In this document: positions 14,487-21,841 of the stretch, in pieces | How the letters are laid out: each line of letters opens with the position of its first letter | How positions within the stretch are numbered: position 1 is the stretch's first letter | Source of the DNA: Treponema sp. UBA3662 | Lineage (GTDB): Bacteria; Spirochaetota; Spirochaetia; Treponematales; Treponemataceae | DNA length: 29,872 bases | Direction of reading: 5' to 3' | NCBI GenBank assembly: GCA_002373205.1 | Contig: DFJV01000002.1 | Span: 3,457-33,328 of the forward strand | Notes under the pieces: model-generated | Told to the model about the DNA's origin: nothing | Seen by the model: the letters and a program-made list of their open reading frames with translations, nothing else | Databases searched by the model: none | Position numbers and translations under genes: made by a program

Positions 14487-17210
14487 TTAGTTTTCAATAT
14501 TAGCTTCTGTCCAGCTGGATGCCTTAAAAACGTCGTCTTTTACACGCCACCACTGGTTTTTGCGGACCGGGAAGGTGTAGTCGCCCTGCATTAGCCAGGC
14601 CTGATGCACGTCACTTGAGCTTATTATAACGCCGTCTTTTTTTATGGAAGAAGTGTCCAGCGGGATTTTTTTGTTGGTAAATGGATTTACCGGGGCTTCT
14701 ACGATTCCATTCAGGGCAATGGAAGGCACGTCTCCGTTTGTCATGAAGGTCCCGTCGGTTTTTAGGGGGCCTGTCTGGTTAAAGTCTTTTACCATAAGCA
14801 GGGGGTGGAAGTGTCCGCGGCCTGTGTACCTGTCGCCGGCAATTTTTTCGTCCAGGGCATCGTCTTTTTCCATGCAGTCTTCGTAACTTGCACGGCTGTG
14901 GTCAGCTGCTATTATGATTCGGGTGTTATCGTAAACGCCTTGCTGCTTTAGGTAGTCAAGCCACTTTGCAATCTGTTTGAATGCCGCCATGTTGGTATGG
15001 TAGGCTTCTTCATTTTTAAAGCGGCTCTGCCCCTTGTTTGTAATTTTTTCTGAAGGAACATAGTCTGGTGCCTGCATGAATGTGGATGAGTGGGTAAGTT
15101 CATTTACAATGCAGATGTAGGAGCCAGAGTTTGTTTCTTCCGTCTGGGTTAGCTGGGGAAGGAATGAGAGAGGCGCATAGTTGTCTATTATGTTTGTGTA
15201 AGATGTAACATTGTCGTCTGTGTTCCAGTACTTTCCCTGCTGATAGATGATTTCCCTTACGATTGCGGGGCTTGTGCGGAAAAAGCTAAAGAAGAGCATG
15301 TTGCGCTTTAAGAGTTTTTCCGTGTTGTCAAGGCCTGAAGATTCGCGGTGGGACTTGTACCAGGCGCTTGAATATTTGCCGATTGTCTGATAGCCGGAAA
15401 TTTTGGGGTAGGGGTCTGTTATTGTAAGGTCTGCATAGGCATTGTAGTTTGCCCAAGAAGGGTCTGTTATGCTTGCGGAAAAGTCTGCCTGTTCTGTAAA
15501 AATGCGTGGCAAAAGCAGCAGGGCTTCGTTGTTCTTTTTGTAGAGAAGTTCATCTTTTCTTTTGTTCATCTCCAGGGGGGCATATTCGTAGCCGCCGTAA
15601 ACAAGGGGGGCGCCCATGAGCGTGTGGCCGTTGAAGGAAAGCGTGTTCTTGTAAAGGGTAAAGCCTGAGAATGATTCGTTAAAAGAAGGGTCTTCTCTGA
15701 ACATTTCTTCTGCATACTGGTTTTCCGAGCGGTCAAGCATAAAGACTATGACGTTCTGCTTGTTTTTTGAGAGCTTAAAAATCGGTTCTATTTTTGCAGA
15801 TTCAGTTCCGCTTATCTGGAGGAATTCCTTGTACTGCTTTTGAATTGTTGCTGTATTGATGAGGGCAAGGAGCGTAACGGAGAATATTAAAAGAGAAAGT
15901 GCGCTGCAGTGGATTTTTGCCTTCTTAAAAGGAATTGTAAAGACTATTGCAAGAAGCAGGGCTGCCAGTACAAAAAGGTTCAGCAGGCTTGGCATGGAAA
16001 TAGTCCTGAAATTTACCGCGTTTAGGAAGGTGAGTGTTGCGGAAACGTCTCCGTAGTTCAGCATAAAGAAGAATGAATTTACAATGGCACTTGCGGCTAT
16101 CCAGCACATAAATGCTGAAAGAAGAGTCTGGATCTTCTTGTTGAAGAGGAAGTAGACACACAAAGGCCAGAAGAGGAAGAATCCTGCTGACTGGGTTAAA
16201 ACCGTCTTTATGTAAAAGAGGGGGTTTGGGTGTTCGCCGAGCCCTGAAAATTCAATTGGGGAAGAGGAAACCAAGGCTGCCGGAATTGAAAGGCCTGCAA
16301 GTACAAAAAGTAGTACGCATGACAGGATGTAGAGGGAGTTCCTTGTTTTTGTTGATTCAGCAAGAACTTTGAGGGGGCCTCCGATAAGTTTGTTTGCAAA
16401 ACGGATAAAGACCGGGGCTAGGAATATGCAGGCGAAAGCAAGCATTGCCACCAGGGTGTAGGAGAATTTTATCTTTAGTCCAAACAATATATAGGCAAGG
16501 AGTATTACGCAGATTGCACAGCACAAAATCCAGAATTTCTTGAGGGGGTTCTTGAGCTTGTAGAAGATGTTTTTTACCAAGCTGAATATGTTGTTGAAGG
16601 TCCAGTAAAGAACAAGACCTGCCGGGGAGTCGTAGAGGACTACGAGGAAGACAGCCGCCATTATGTAAATCTGAAGCTTTTCCCTAAGGCCGTGTCCCTT
16701 TGAATATATTGCGCCGGAGAGGCAGTTTATCAGCGTCATTGCGATTGGCAAGATGTTTACGGAAAATGCCCCTATTGAAAACAAGGCGTCCGGGGCACCC
16801 ATGTCGCGGATGAAAAGGAAGCTTTCCCCGTTCAGGTCGCTAAGGTGAGAAAGATAGCTGTAAGCGGCAAGGAAGAAGGGAACCTGAATTAAAAGACCGA
16901 ATGATGAGCGGAGAGCCATAATTGGGCTGTAGTTGTGCTGGCGGTAGAAAGTGGACGTCATCATGTAGCGTTCGTCGCCAGAAAATGCCTTTTTTATGCG
17001 GTCAAGGCCACTTTTCATCTTTGCCTGTTTTTCGCGCTCAACTTCCTGCCAGTGTTCAGCAACAGCATAAAGCGGAAGGCAAAGGATTGTAATTCCAACG
17101 GAAACACAGATAACTGCCAGTCCTTCGTTGTGGAAGAATTTTTTGGAAATAGCATAGATGATTTCTATTATTGTATAGAGGGGATAGATTATCAGATTGT
17201 ATAAAAGCAT
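14487..17210 (-). CDS. YidC/Oxa1-like membrane domain fused to sulfatase (LTA-synthase/Ept-like), protein 1
   Basis: A 907-residue membrane protein. Residues 1-225 match YidC: an amphipathic start, RIKKAFSGDERYMM, the SFGLLIQVPFFLAAYSYLS hairpin and helix, VNILPIAMTLINCLSG, and SPAGLVLYWTFNNIFSLVKN. About six further helices follow (225-455). The C-terminal domain (485-860) is an alkaline-phosphatase/sulfatase fold with VIVFMLDR (D493), the Thr530 nucleophile candidate in FNGHTLMGAP, NELTH (H707), IIIAADH (D770, H771) and GRGHFHPLLMVKDF. These correspond to the LtaS/EptA metal, nucleophile and substrate residues. Thr replaces the usual groove Arg of YidC at residue 41. It begins 2 nt after the upstream stop, and GGAGAATAAAT serves as the ribosome-binding site. 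Likely role: transfer of phosphoglycerol or phosphoethanolamine to an exported polymer. The fusion itself I cannot name. Confidence 0.82.
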   Translation of the reverse strand: MLLYNLIIYPLYTIIEIIYAISKKFFHNEGLAVICVSVGITILCLPLYAVAEHWQEVEREKQAKMKSGLDRIKKAFSGDERYMMTSTFYRQHNYSPIMALRSSFGLLIQVPFFLAAYSYLSHLSDLNGESFLFIRDMGAPDALFSIGAFSVNILPIAMTLINCLSGAIYSKGHGLREKLQIYIMAAVFLVVLYDSPAGLVLYWTFNNIFSLVKNIFYKLKNPLKKFWILCCAICVILLAYILFGLKIKFSYTLVAMLAFACIFLAPVFIRFANKLIGGPLKVLAESTKTRNSLYILSCVLLFVLAGLSIPAALVSSSPIEFSGLGEHPNPLFYIKTVLTQSAGFFLFWPLCVYFLFNKKIQTLLSAFMCWIAASAIVNSFFFMLNYGDVSATLTFLNAVNFRTISMPSLLNLFVLAALLLAIVFTIPFKKAKIHCSALSLLIFSVTLLALINTATIQKQYKEFLQISGTESAKIEPIFKLSKNKQNVIVFMLDRSENQYAEEMFREDPSFNESFSGFTLYKNTLSFNGHTLMGAPLVYGGYEYAPLEMNKRKDELLYKKNNEALLLLPRIFTEQADFSASITDPSWANYNAYADLTITDPYPKISGYQTIGKYSSAWYKSHRESSGLDNTEKLLKRNMLFFSFFRTSPAIVREIIYQQGKYWNTDDNVTSYTNIIDNYAPLSFLPQLTQTEETNSGSYICIVNELTHSSTFMQAPDYVPSEKITNKGQSRFKNEEAYHTNMAAFKQIAKWLDYLKQQGVYDNTRIIIAADHSRASYEDCMEKDDALDEKIAGDRYTGRGHFHPLLMVKDFNQTGPLKTDGTFMTNGDVPSIALNGIVEAPVNPFTNKKIPLDTSSIKKDGVIISSSDVHQAWLMQGDYTFPVRKNQWWRVKDDVFKASSWTEANIEN

Positions 17211-17212
17211 AT

Positions 17213-19906
17213 TTATTCTCCAAACGGGAAAATTTGTTTCCAGTTTTCGTTTTTTGTTATGTCTCCGCTTACCGTATACCAGTCGTCATTAGAAATAATC
17301 AACTTTGTATGGTCACGGTTACGCGTACTTTCTGCATTTGGGTGACAAATTTTTACGAATTCATCTTTGTTGGGAATGTCGTATTCAAGGCCGGTAAATG
17401 GATTTTTTGCATTAGGGAAAATGTCTTTTGTTGCAATTGCCGGTGTGTCTGCATTTGTCATGAAAGAGAAGTCTTTTGTAAGGTGAATTCCGTCCGGGCT
17501 GGGGCGGCGGTCGTTAAAGTCTTTTACGATAAGGCTTGCAGTTACGCTTTCCTTTGGATAGGGTGGCTTGTCTGATTTTTCAAATTTGCCTGTATCAATG
17601 TATGTTCCGTGGTCAGAGACTATGATGATGCGGGTGTTGTCGTACAAGTCATTTTCTTTTAGCCAGTCAAAGAATTTTGCATAGCAGCGCAAGGTTCCTG
17701 CCTGAGTGTTGTACTGAGCGTTTTTTGCCCATTTTGAAGGACCTGTCTGCGTAACATCTTTTACCGGTATGTAGTCCGGGTACTGAAGGCGGCTGGGTTC
17801 ATGAGTTGAAAGGTTGTCTATCATGGTGAAGGTGCTTTTTTCTGCTGAACCGTCAAACATTTCCGGGAAATAGATGAGGCATGAATAGTTGTCTATGAAC
17901 TGGGAGAAGTGGTCTTTGCGGCCGTTTGCATTCCACCAGCGCTTGTGATGAACCAGGCGTCTTAAAACTGGCGGGAAGGTTTTAAAAATGCTGAACATAA
18001 TGAAGTTGTGCTTTATGCTTTCGCTTATGTAATTGGTCTTTTCTATGCCGTTTTGTTCATACCAATAGTCTGAGTATAGGCCGGTCGTTAAAACACGGTT
18101 TATGTCCGGATAGTCTTTGTACATGTCGGTAACAGGTTCTTTGCCAAAATTTTCGTAGGGCATATCAGAAACAGTTGCTTCCCATCCGTTTTCCATAAAA
18201 GTGACTGGCATGGAAAGAATAGATTCGTTGTGCTTTTTCTGCAAAGTTTCCGTGTCCCTTTTGTTCATCTCTGCTGGAGTAAAGCTGTAGCCGCCAAAAA
18301 TTCCCGGTACGCCAACCATTGTAAGCGAACCAAAAGAAACAGTGTTAGGATAGAAGACAAAGCCGTCAAAATGTTCTACAAGTTCTGGCTTTTCTTCAAA
18401 CACTTCATCTATGAGCGGAGAAAATAGCCTGTCCTGCATAAAGACAATTACGTTTTTACCAGTTTTGGAAAGATGGTACACAGGTTCAATCTTGGAAATT
18501 GTCTGCTTTTTTTCCATATTCAGGTAGGCCTTGCTTACAATTGAAATATTGCGCAAAGAAACGGTCGCCAGGCAGATTGCTGCAATGATAAAGATGGGCG
18601 AAAGCACTTTGGATTTTTTGGTAAGAACAAAAACTATGGCCGCAAAAGCTATAAGAGCAATAAGGGCATTCAATGCGATTTGCCATAATGGTGCCGAGAA
18701 GAACTGCGCTTCCATGAAGTCAAGGTTTTCGGTAAGCGGTCCGTATGAGCCGGTAAAGGCAAAGTTGTTCACGAGTGCATATACGGCAAGGAATGCAGCC
18801 ATAAGAGTTAGAAGCTTCTTTATCTTTTTTCCGAACAGGGCATAAAAACAGACTGGCCAAAATAAGTAGAAGCCAAGTCCCTGGTAAAAGGCTATCCTTA
18901 GGAAGATGAAGGGTGACGTGTATTTGTCTACGTAGCAGAATTCCTGGGGTTCACTTTCTATAAGAATGGATGGAATTGTAAGGCCTGTTAAAAGGGCGAT
19001 TGTGAGTGAAGAGAAAATGAATATGCAGAGCCTTGTCTTTGGGGAGCGGTCTATGTCCGTAAGCAAATTGTCCAAAAGCCAGTTTACAGCCTTGATGATT
19101 AAAGGAGCTGCCGCGATGATGATGCAGATTAGGGCAAGCATTGCTCGGAGTTCGATTTTTCTCTTTTGCATTGCAAAGATGGCTACAAGTATGCCGCAGA
19201 TACATGATGCAAGCGCTATTCTGTAAAGTACTTTTGCCGGATTCTTGAACTTGTAGAAGACGTTTTTTACCAATGAAAGCAGGTTGTTCATGGTCCAATA
19301 CATTACAAGTCCAGCCGGGGAATTGTAGAGTATTACAAGAAAGACAAGTGCAGAAACATAAATCTGAATCTTCTCGCGTTTGTCTTTGTGGCCGTATGAA
19401 TAAATGGCACCGGAAACGCAGTTGATTATAGTCATTGCAATGGGAAGAACATTCACTGTGAATGAACCTATGGAAAACATTGCGTCTGGGCTGCCCATAT
19501 CCCTTATGAACAGAAATTTTACTCCGTTAAGGTTTGGAAGGTGGGATAAAAATGAATATGCCGCCATAAAAAATGGAATCTGAATCAAAAGTCCGAAGGA
19601 AGAGCGAAGGGCCATAATCGGGTGGTAATGGTGCTGGGAATAAAATGCATTGAGCATCATGAATTGCTCGTCGCCCCTGAATGCTTTTTTTATGCGCTTA
19701 ACGCCAGGCCTCATGCTGTCTTCCAGAATTCTTTCTTTTTCCTGCCAAGATTCGGCTATTATGTACAGTGGAAGGCAGCAAAGCGTTACGACAAAGCTTA
19801 GTCCTATTACAGAAATTCCCGAACTTCTCGTTAGTTCTTCAAAAAAAAGGTAAAAAATTTCAAGAATTTGTTTTATAGGATAAATTACTAAATAATAGAA
19901 AAGCAT
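17213..19906 (-). CDS. YidC/Oxa1-like membrane domain fused to sulfatase (LTA-synthase/Ept-like), protein 2
   Basis: An 897-residue paralogue of the next gene in the operon, colinear over its whole length. The YidC part (1-225) has RIKKAFRGDEQFMM, SSFGLLIQIPFFMAAYSFLS and NSPAGLVMYWTMNNLLSLVKN, again with Thr at residue 41. More helices cover 225-455. The sulfatase domain has VIVFMQDR (D492), FGSLTMVGVP (Thr529), NLSTHEP (H702) and the canonical VSDHG (D765, H766). The GHFHP segment of its partner is replaced here (ESVTASLIVKDF), so the two may have different acceptors. It is the first gene of the operon. No Shine-Dalgarno sequence precedes the ATG, and a TATAAT box 6 nt upstream suggests a leaderless transcript. 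Probable role: phospho-group transfer on the outer face of the inner membrane. Confidence 0.82.
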   Translation of the reverse strand: MLFYYLVIYPIKQILEIFYLFFEELTRSSGISVIGLSFVVTLCCLPLYIIAESWQEKERILEDSMRPGVKRIKKAFRGDEQFMMLNAFYSQHHYHPIMALRSSFGLLIQIPFFMAAYSFLSHLPNLNGVKFLFIRDMGSPDAMFSIGSFTVNVLPIAMTIINCVSGAIYSYGHKDKREKIQIYVSALVFLVILYNSPAGLVMYWTMNNLLSLVKNVFYKFKNPAKVLYRIALASCICGILVAIFAMQKRKIELRAMLALICIIIAAAPLIIKAVNWLLDNLLTDIDRSPKTRLCIFIFSSLTIALLTGLTIPSILIESEPQEFCYVDKYTSPFIFLRIAFYQGLGFYLFWPVCFYALFGKKIKKLLTLMAAFLAVYALVNNFAFTGSYGPLTENLDFMEAQFFSAPLWQIALNALIALIAFAAIVFVLTKKSKVLSPIFIIAAICLATVSLRNISIVSKAYLNMEKKQTISKIEPVYHLSKTGKNVIVFMQDRLFSPLIDEVFEEKPELVEHFDGFVFYPNTVSFGSLTMVGVPGIFGGYSFTPAEMNKRDTETLQKKHNESILSMPVTFMENGWEATVSDMPYENFGKEPVTDMYKDYPDINRVLTTGLYSDYWYEQNGIEKTNYISESIKHNFIMFSIFKTFPPVLRRLVHHKRWWNANGRKDHFSQFIDNYSCLIYFPEMFDGSAEKSTFTMIDNLSTHEPSRLQYPDYIPVKDVTQTGPSKWAKNAQYNTQAGTLRCYAKFFDWLKENDLYDNTRIIIVSDHGTYIDTGKFEKSDKPPYPKESVTASLIVKDFNDRRPSPDGIHLTKDFSFMTNADTPAIATKDIFPNAKNPFTGLEYDIPNKDEFVKICHPNAESTRNRDHTKLIISNDDWYTVSGDITKNENWKQIFPFGE

Positions 19907-19912
19907 AGGAAT

Positions 19913-19941
19913 ATTATAGTAGTTTTTATTTTCACGTGCAA
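19913..19941 (-). promoter_or_regulatory. Promoter of the YidC-sulfatase operon (possibly leaderless)
   Basis: On the minus strand the -35 is TTGCAC (19941-19936), the spacer is exactly 17 bp, and the -10 is TATAAT (19918-19913). Only six bases separate the -10 from the ATG at 19906, so transcription would start at or within 1-2 nt of the start codon. Confidence 0.55.
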
Positions 19942-20035
19942 GCGAGGCTTTGGTTAGGCATTATTTTGAAAAAAAATTGCGCATTTGTGTCAGTTTTTGA
20001 GTTTTTAGGGGCTATATATAGTATGGATGGAAAAT

Positions 20036-21082
20036 ATGAAAAAAATATTTTTGGTTTTGATGCAGGTTATTTTGCTTGCCTTTTGCTTTGGCGGATGTTC
20101 GCTCGGTGATGCGGAGGGGGAATCAAGCAGTTCGGAAAGAAGAAGGGGGGCAGGCAGGGAGCTTGGCAGCAGGCAGAAGCTTAGGGTTGCAAACTGGAAT
20201 GTCCAGACCTTTTTTGACAGTACGACGAGCGGTCTTGAATATGATGAATTCAAGAAAGACGGAAGCTGGGGTCAGGAAGCATATACCGTGCGCCTTGAGC
20301 GTCTTTGCCAAGTTATAAAGGCTTTGGATGCGGACGTTTTTGTAATGGAAGAAATTGAAAACGAAGGCGTTATGATGGACATAAGCAATTTTTTGGCGGG
20401 GGAATGGGACAAGAAAAAGGTCTATGCCTACGGTTGCTTTGCAAAGGATTTTGGAGCTGCAATAGGTTGCGGCGTGCTTTCCCGCTGGCCCATAAGCGGA
20501 TTAACCGTTCACGGGGTGGATTTCCGTAAGCAAAAGTCTGATATGCCAAGGATGAGGCCTCTGATGCAGCTTTCGGTTTGCAAGGGTAGCCGCATGCTTA
20601 CACTTATGGTCAACCACTGGAAGAGCATGAGCGGGGGTGAAAATGCAACGGAGAAGTGGCGTAATGTTCAGGAGTCGGTTCTTTCGCGGAAGGTTGGGGA
20701 AGAGCTGGCTCTTGGCAAGGCTGTCTTGTGCTGCGGAGACTTTAACCGGGACATTGGAAAGTTCAAGAAAGGGGCGGATAGCGGGACAATCCTTTTGCGG
20801 GAACTTGCTCTTGGAAAACAAAATGACTTTGGGGTAGAGGTGCTAAGCCCCTGGTATGATTTTTCGCAATCGCTTGTTGAGCCTGGAAGCTATTATTTTA
20901 ACGGTGAGTGGTCTAGAATCGACCAGTTTTTTTATGCAGGTGATGCTGAAGTTGAATATTTTGAAGCTGCCGCCTCCGAACCATGGAGCGAAGGGGAAAG
21001 CAAAATCCCCAAGAAGTACAAGATTTGGAACGGAAGCGGCTTTAGTGACCATCTGCCGATAGTCTGCGATGTGTCTTTTTAG
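20036..21082 (+). CDS. Exported endonuclease/exonuclease/phosphatase (EEP) family lipoprotein
   Basis: A ~348-residue secreted protein with a signal peptide (MKKIFLVLMQVILLAFCFGG) and candidate lipidated Cys21, followed by a Ser/Arg/Gly-rich linker. The EEP-fold motifs occur in order: RVANWNVQTFF (first Asn), VMEEIEN (metal Glu), NHWKSM, CGDFNRD (Asp/Asn pair) and SDHLPIVCD (catalytic Asp-His). DNase I-like nucleases, sphingomyelinases and inositol phosphatases share this fold. Here a nuclease or phosphodiesterase at the cell surface is most likely, and substrate specificity cannot be assigned. The ATG at 20036 has GGATGG 5 nt upstream. An ATG at 20027 would add three residues. It is divergent from the YidC-sulfatase operon, and its stop interlocks with the stop of the convergent small lipoprotein. 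Confidence 0.88.
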   Translation: MKKIFLVLMQVILLAFCFGGCSLGDAEGESSSSERRRGAGRELGSRQKLRVANWNVQTFFDSTTSGLEYDEFKKDGSWGQEAYTVRLERLCQVIKALDADVFVMEEIENEGVMMDISNFLAGEWDKKKVYAYGCFAKDFGAAIGCGVLSRWPISGLTVHGVDFRKQKSDMPRMRPLMQLSVCKGSRMLTLMVNHWKSMSGGENATEKWRNVQESVLSRKVGEELALGKAVLCCGDFNRDIGKFKKGADSGTILLRELALGKQNDFGVEVLSPWYDFSQSLVEPGSYYFNGEWSRIDQFFYAGDAEVEYFEAAASEPWSEGESKIPKKYKIWNGSGFSDHLPIVCDVSF

Positions 21083-21567
21083 TACTTGTAGATGCCGTAG
21101 ATTGTTGTTGCGTTCTTGGAAATCATCATTGCCAAGGTGTTCAAGATTGCGGTGGAGGAAGACAAGTCCAGTTTGATGCCGGAGCCGTCTTTTGCAGTGT
21201 TGTAGGTAAGGGTGCATTTTTTGCCGGATGCTTTCTGCATTGCTGTCTGAATGGCCTTGCAGCTGGATGTGAATTTGAGGATGGGCTGAATGCTTGATGA
21301 ATCTGGTGCGCCTACAAAGGTGAATGAAGTTTCGCCGGTGTAAGAAGCGTCCAAAGCCTTGAAGCCTGCCTGTGCAAGGATTCCGCCAGCGTCGTCTGTG
21401 GGGCAGTTGTCGTACATTTTGATTGTGACTTTTTCGCCCTGCTGTTGACCGTCGCCTTGTGAGCTTCCACCGCTGCTACCGGAAGAATTTGTGGTTGCGC
21501 AGCTTGAAAGGGCAAAAATGAAAGAGATAGCTGCTACTGCAGCCAGAACGAGTGTTGATTTCTTCAT
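21079..21567 (-). CDS. Small hypothetical lipoprotein
   Basis: A 162-residue exported protein with signal peptide and lipobox LSSC (Cys23), then a flexible Ser/Gly/Gln linker (residues 26-45) and a compact C-terminal part. The C-terminal part has two Cys (SSCKAIQ and KKCTLTY) plus another in YDNCPTD, and ends TTIYGIYKY. I do not recognise a family. The AAGGAG site is well placed and a matching promoter lies upstream (21619-21647). It converges on the EEP lipoprotein gene with stop codons sharing the tetramer TTAG, so transcription of the two is probably independent. Confidence 0.75.
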   Translation of the reverse strand: MKKSTLVLAAVAAISFIFALSSCATTNSSGSSGGSSQGDGQQQGEKVTIKMYDNCPTDDAGGILAQAGFKALDASYTGETSFTFVGAPDSSSIQPILKFTSSCKAIQTAMQKASGKKCTLTYNTAKDGSGIKLDLSSSTAILNTLAMMISKNATTIYGIYKY

Positions 21568-21618
21568 GAAAAAACTCCTTAAAGGGCATTGGCATGGGAA
21601 TGCTTAGACCTTTCTTAA

Positions 21619-21647
21619 ATTATAAGGCCTTTGCTGTAATTTCGCAA
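21619..21647 (-). promoter_or_regulatory. Promoter of the small lipoprotein gene
   Basis: On the minus strand, -35 TTGCGA, 17-bp spacer and -10 TATAAT lie about 52 bp upstream of the ATG at 21567. Confidence 0.6.
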
Positions 21648-21677
21648 GCATTAGTTGTGAAAGGCATACTAGAACAA

Positions 21678-21826
21678 CCTACGCCGCCGTGGAGCCCCGG
21701 CAGTACCGGCCGAAGGACGGTATGAGCGGATAGCGAAGGGCGGAAGGGCGGTGGCGCAAGGGCACCTTCCGTCGAATTAGCCAAGGAATAAAATGGAAGA
21801 GCGGTTAAAGGTACCGTCCAAAAAAA
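21678..21826 (+). repeat. Interspersed GC-rich repeat, copy B (149 bp)
   Basis: The copy aligns along its full length with copy A (10994-11139). Both start CCTACGCCGCCGTG, share AAGGGCG(A/G)AAGGGCGGTG and TTAGCCAAGGAATAA, and end GGTACCGTCCAAAAAA. The central hairpin is kept, with changes, as TACCGGCC-GAA-GGACGGTA. It sits 16 bp after the chemoreceptor stop (21842) and downstream of the lipoprotein start. No ORF. Confidence 0.8.
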
Positions 21827-21841
21827 TGGCAAAATGAAAAA

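Noticed and set aside
12455..19906. A phosphonate biosynthesis cluster
   Set aside because: The PntC-like cytidylyltransferase suggests it, but PEP mutase and phosphonopyruvate decarboxylase are absent and the PLP domain is not PhnW-like.
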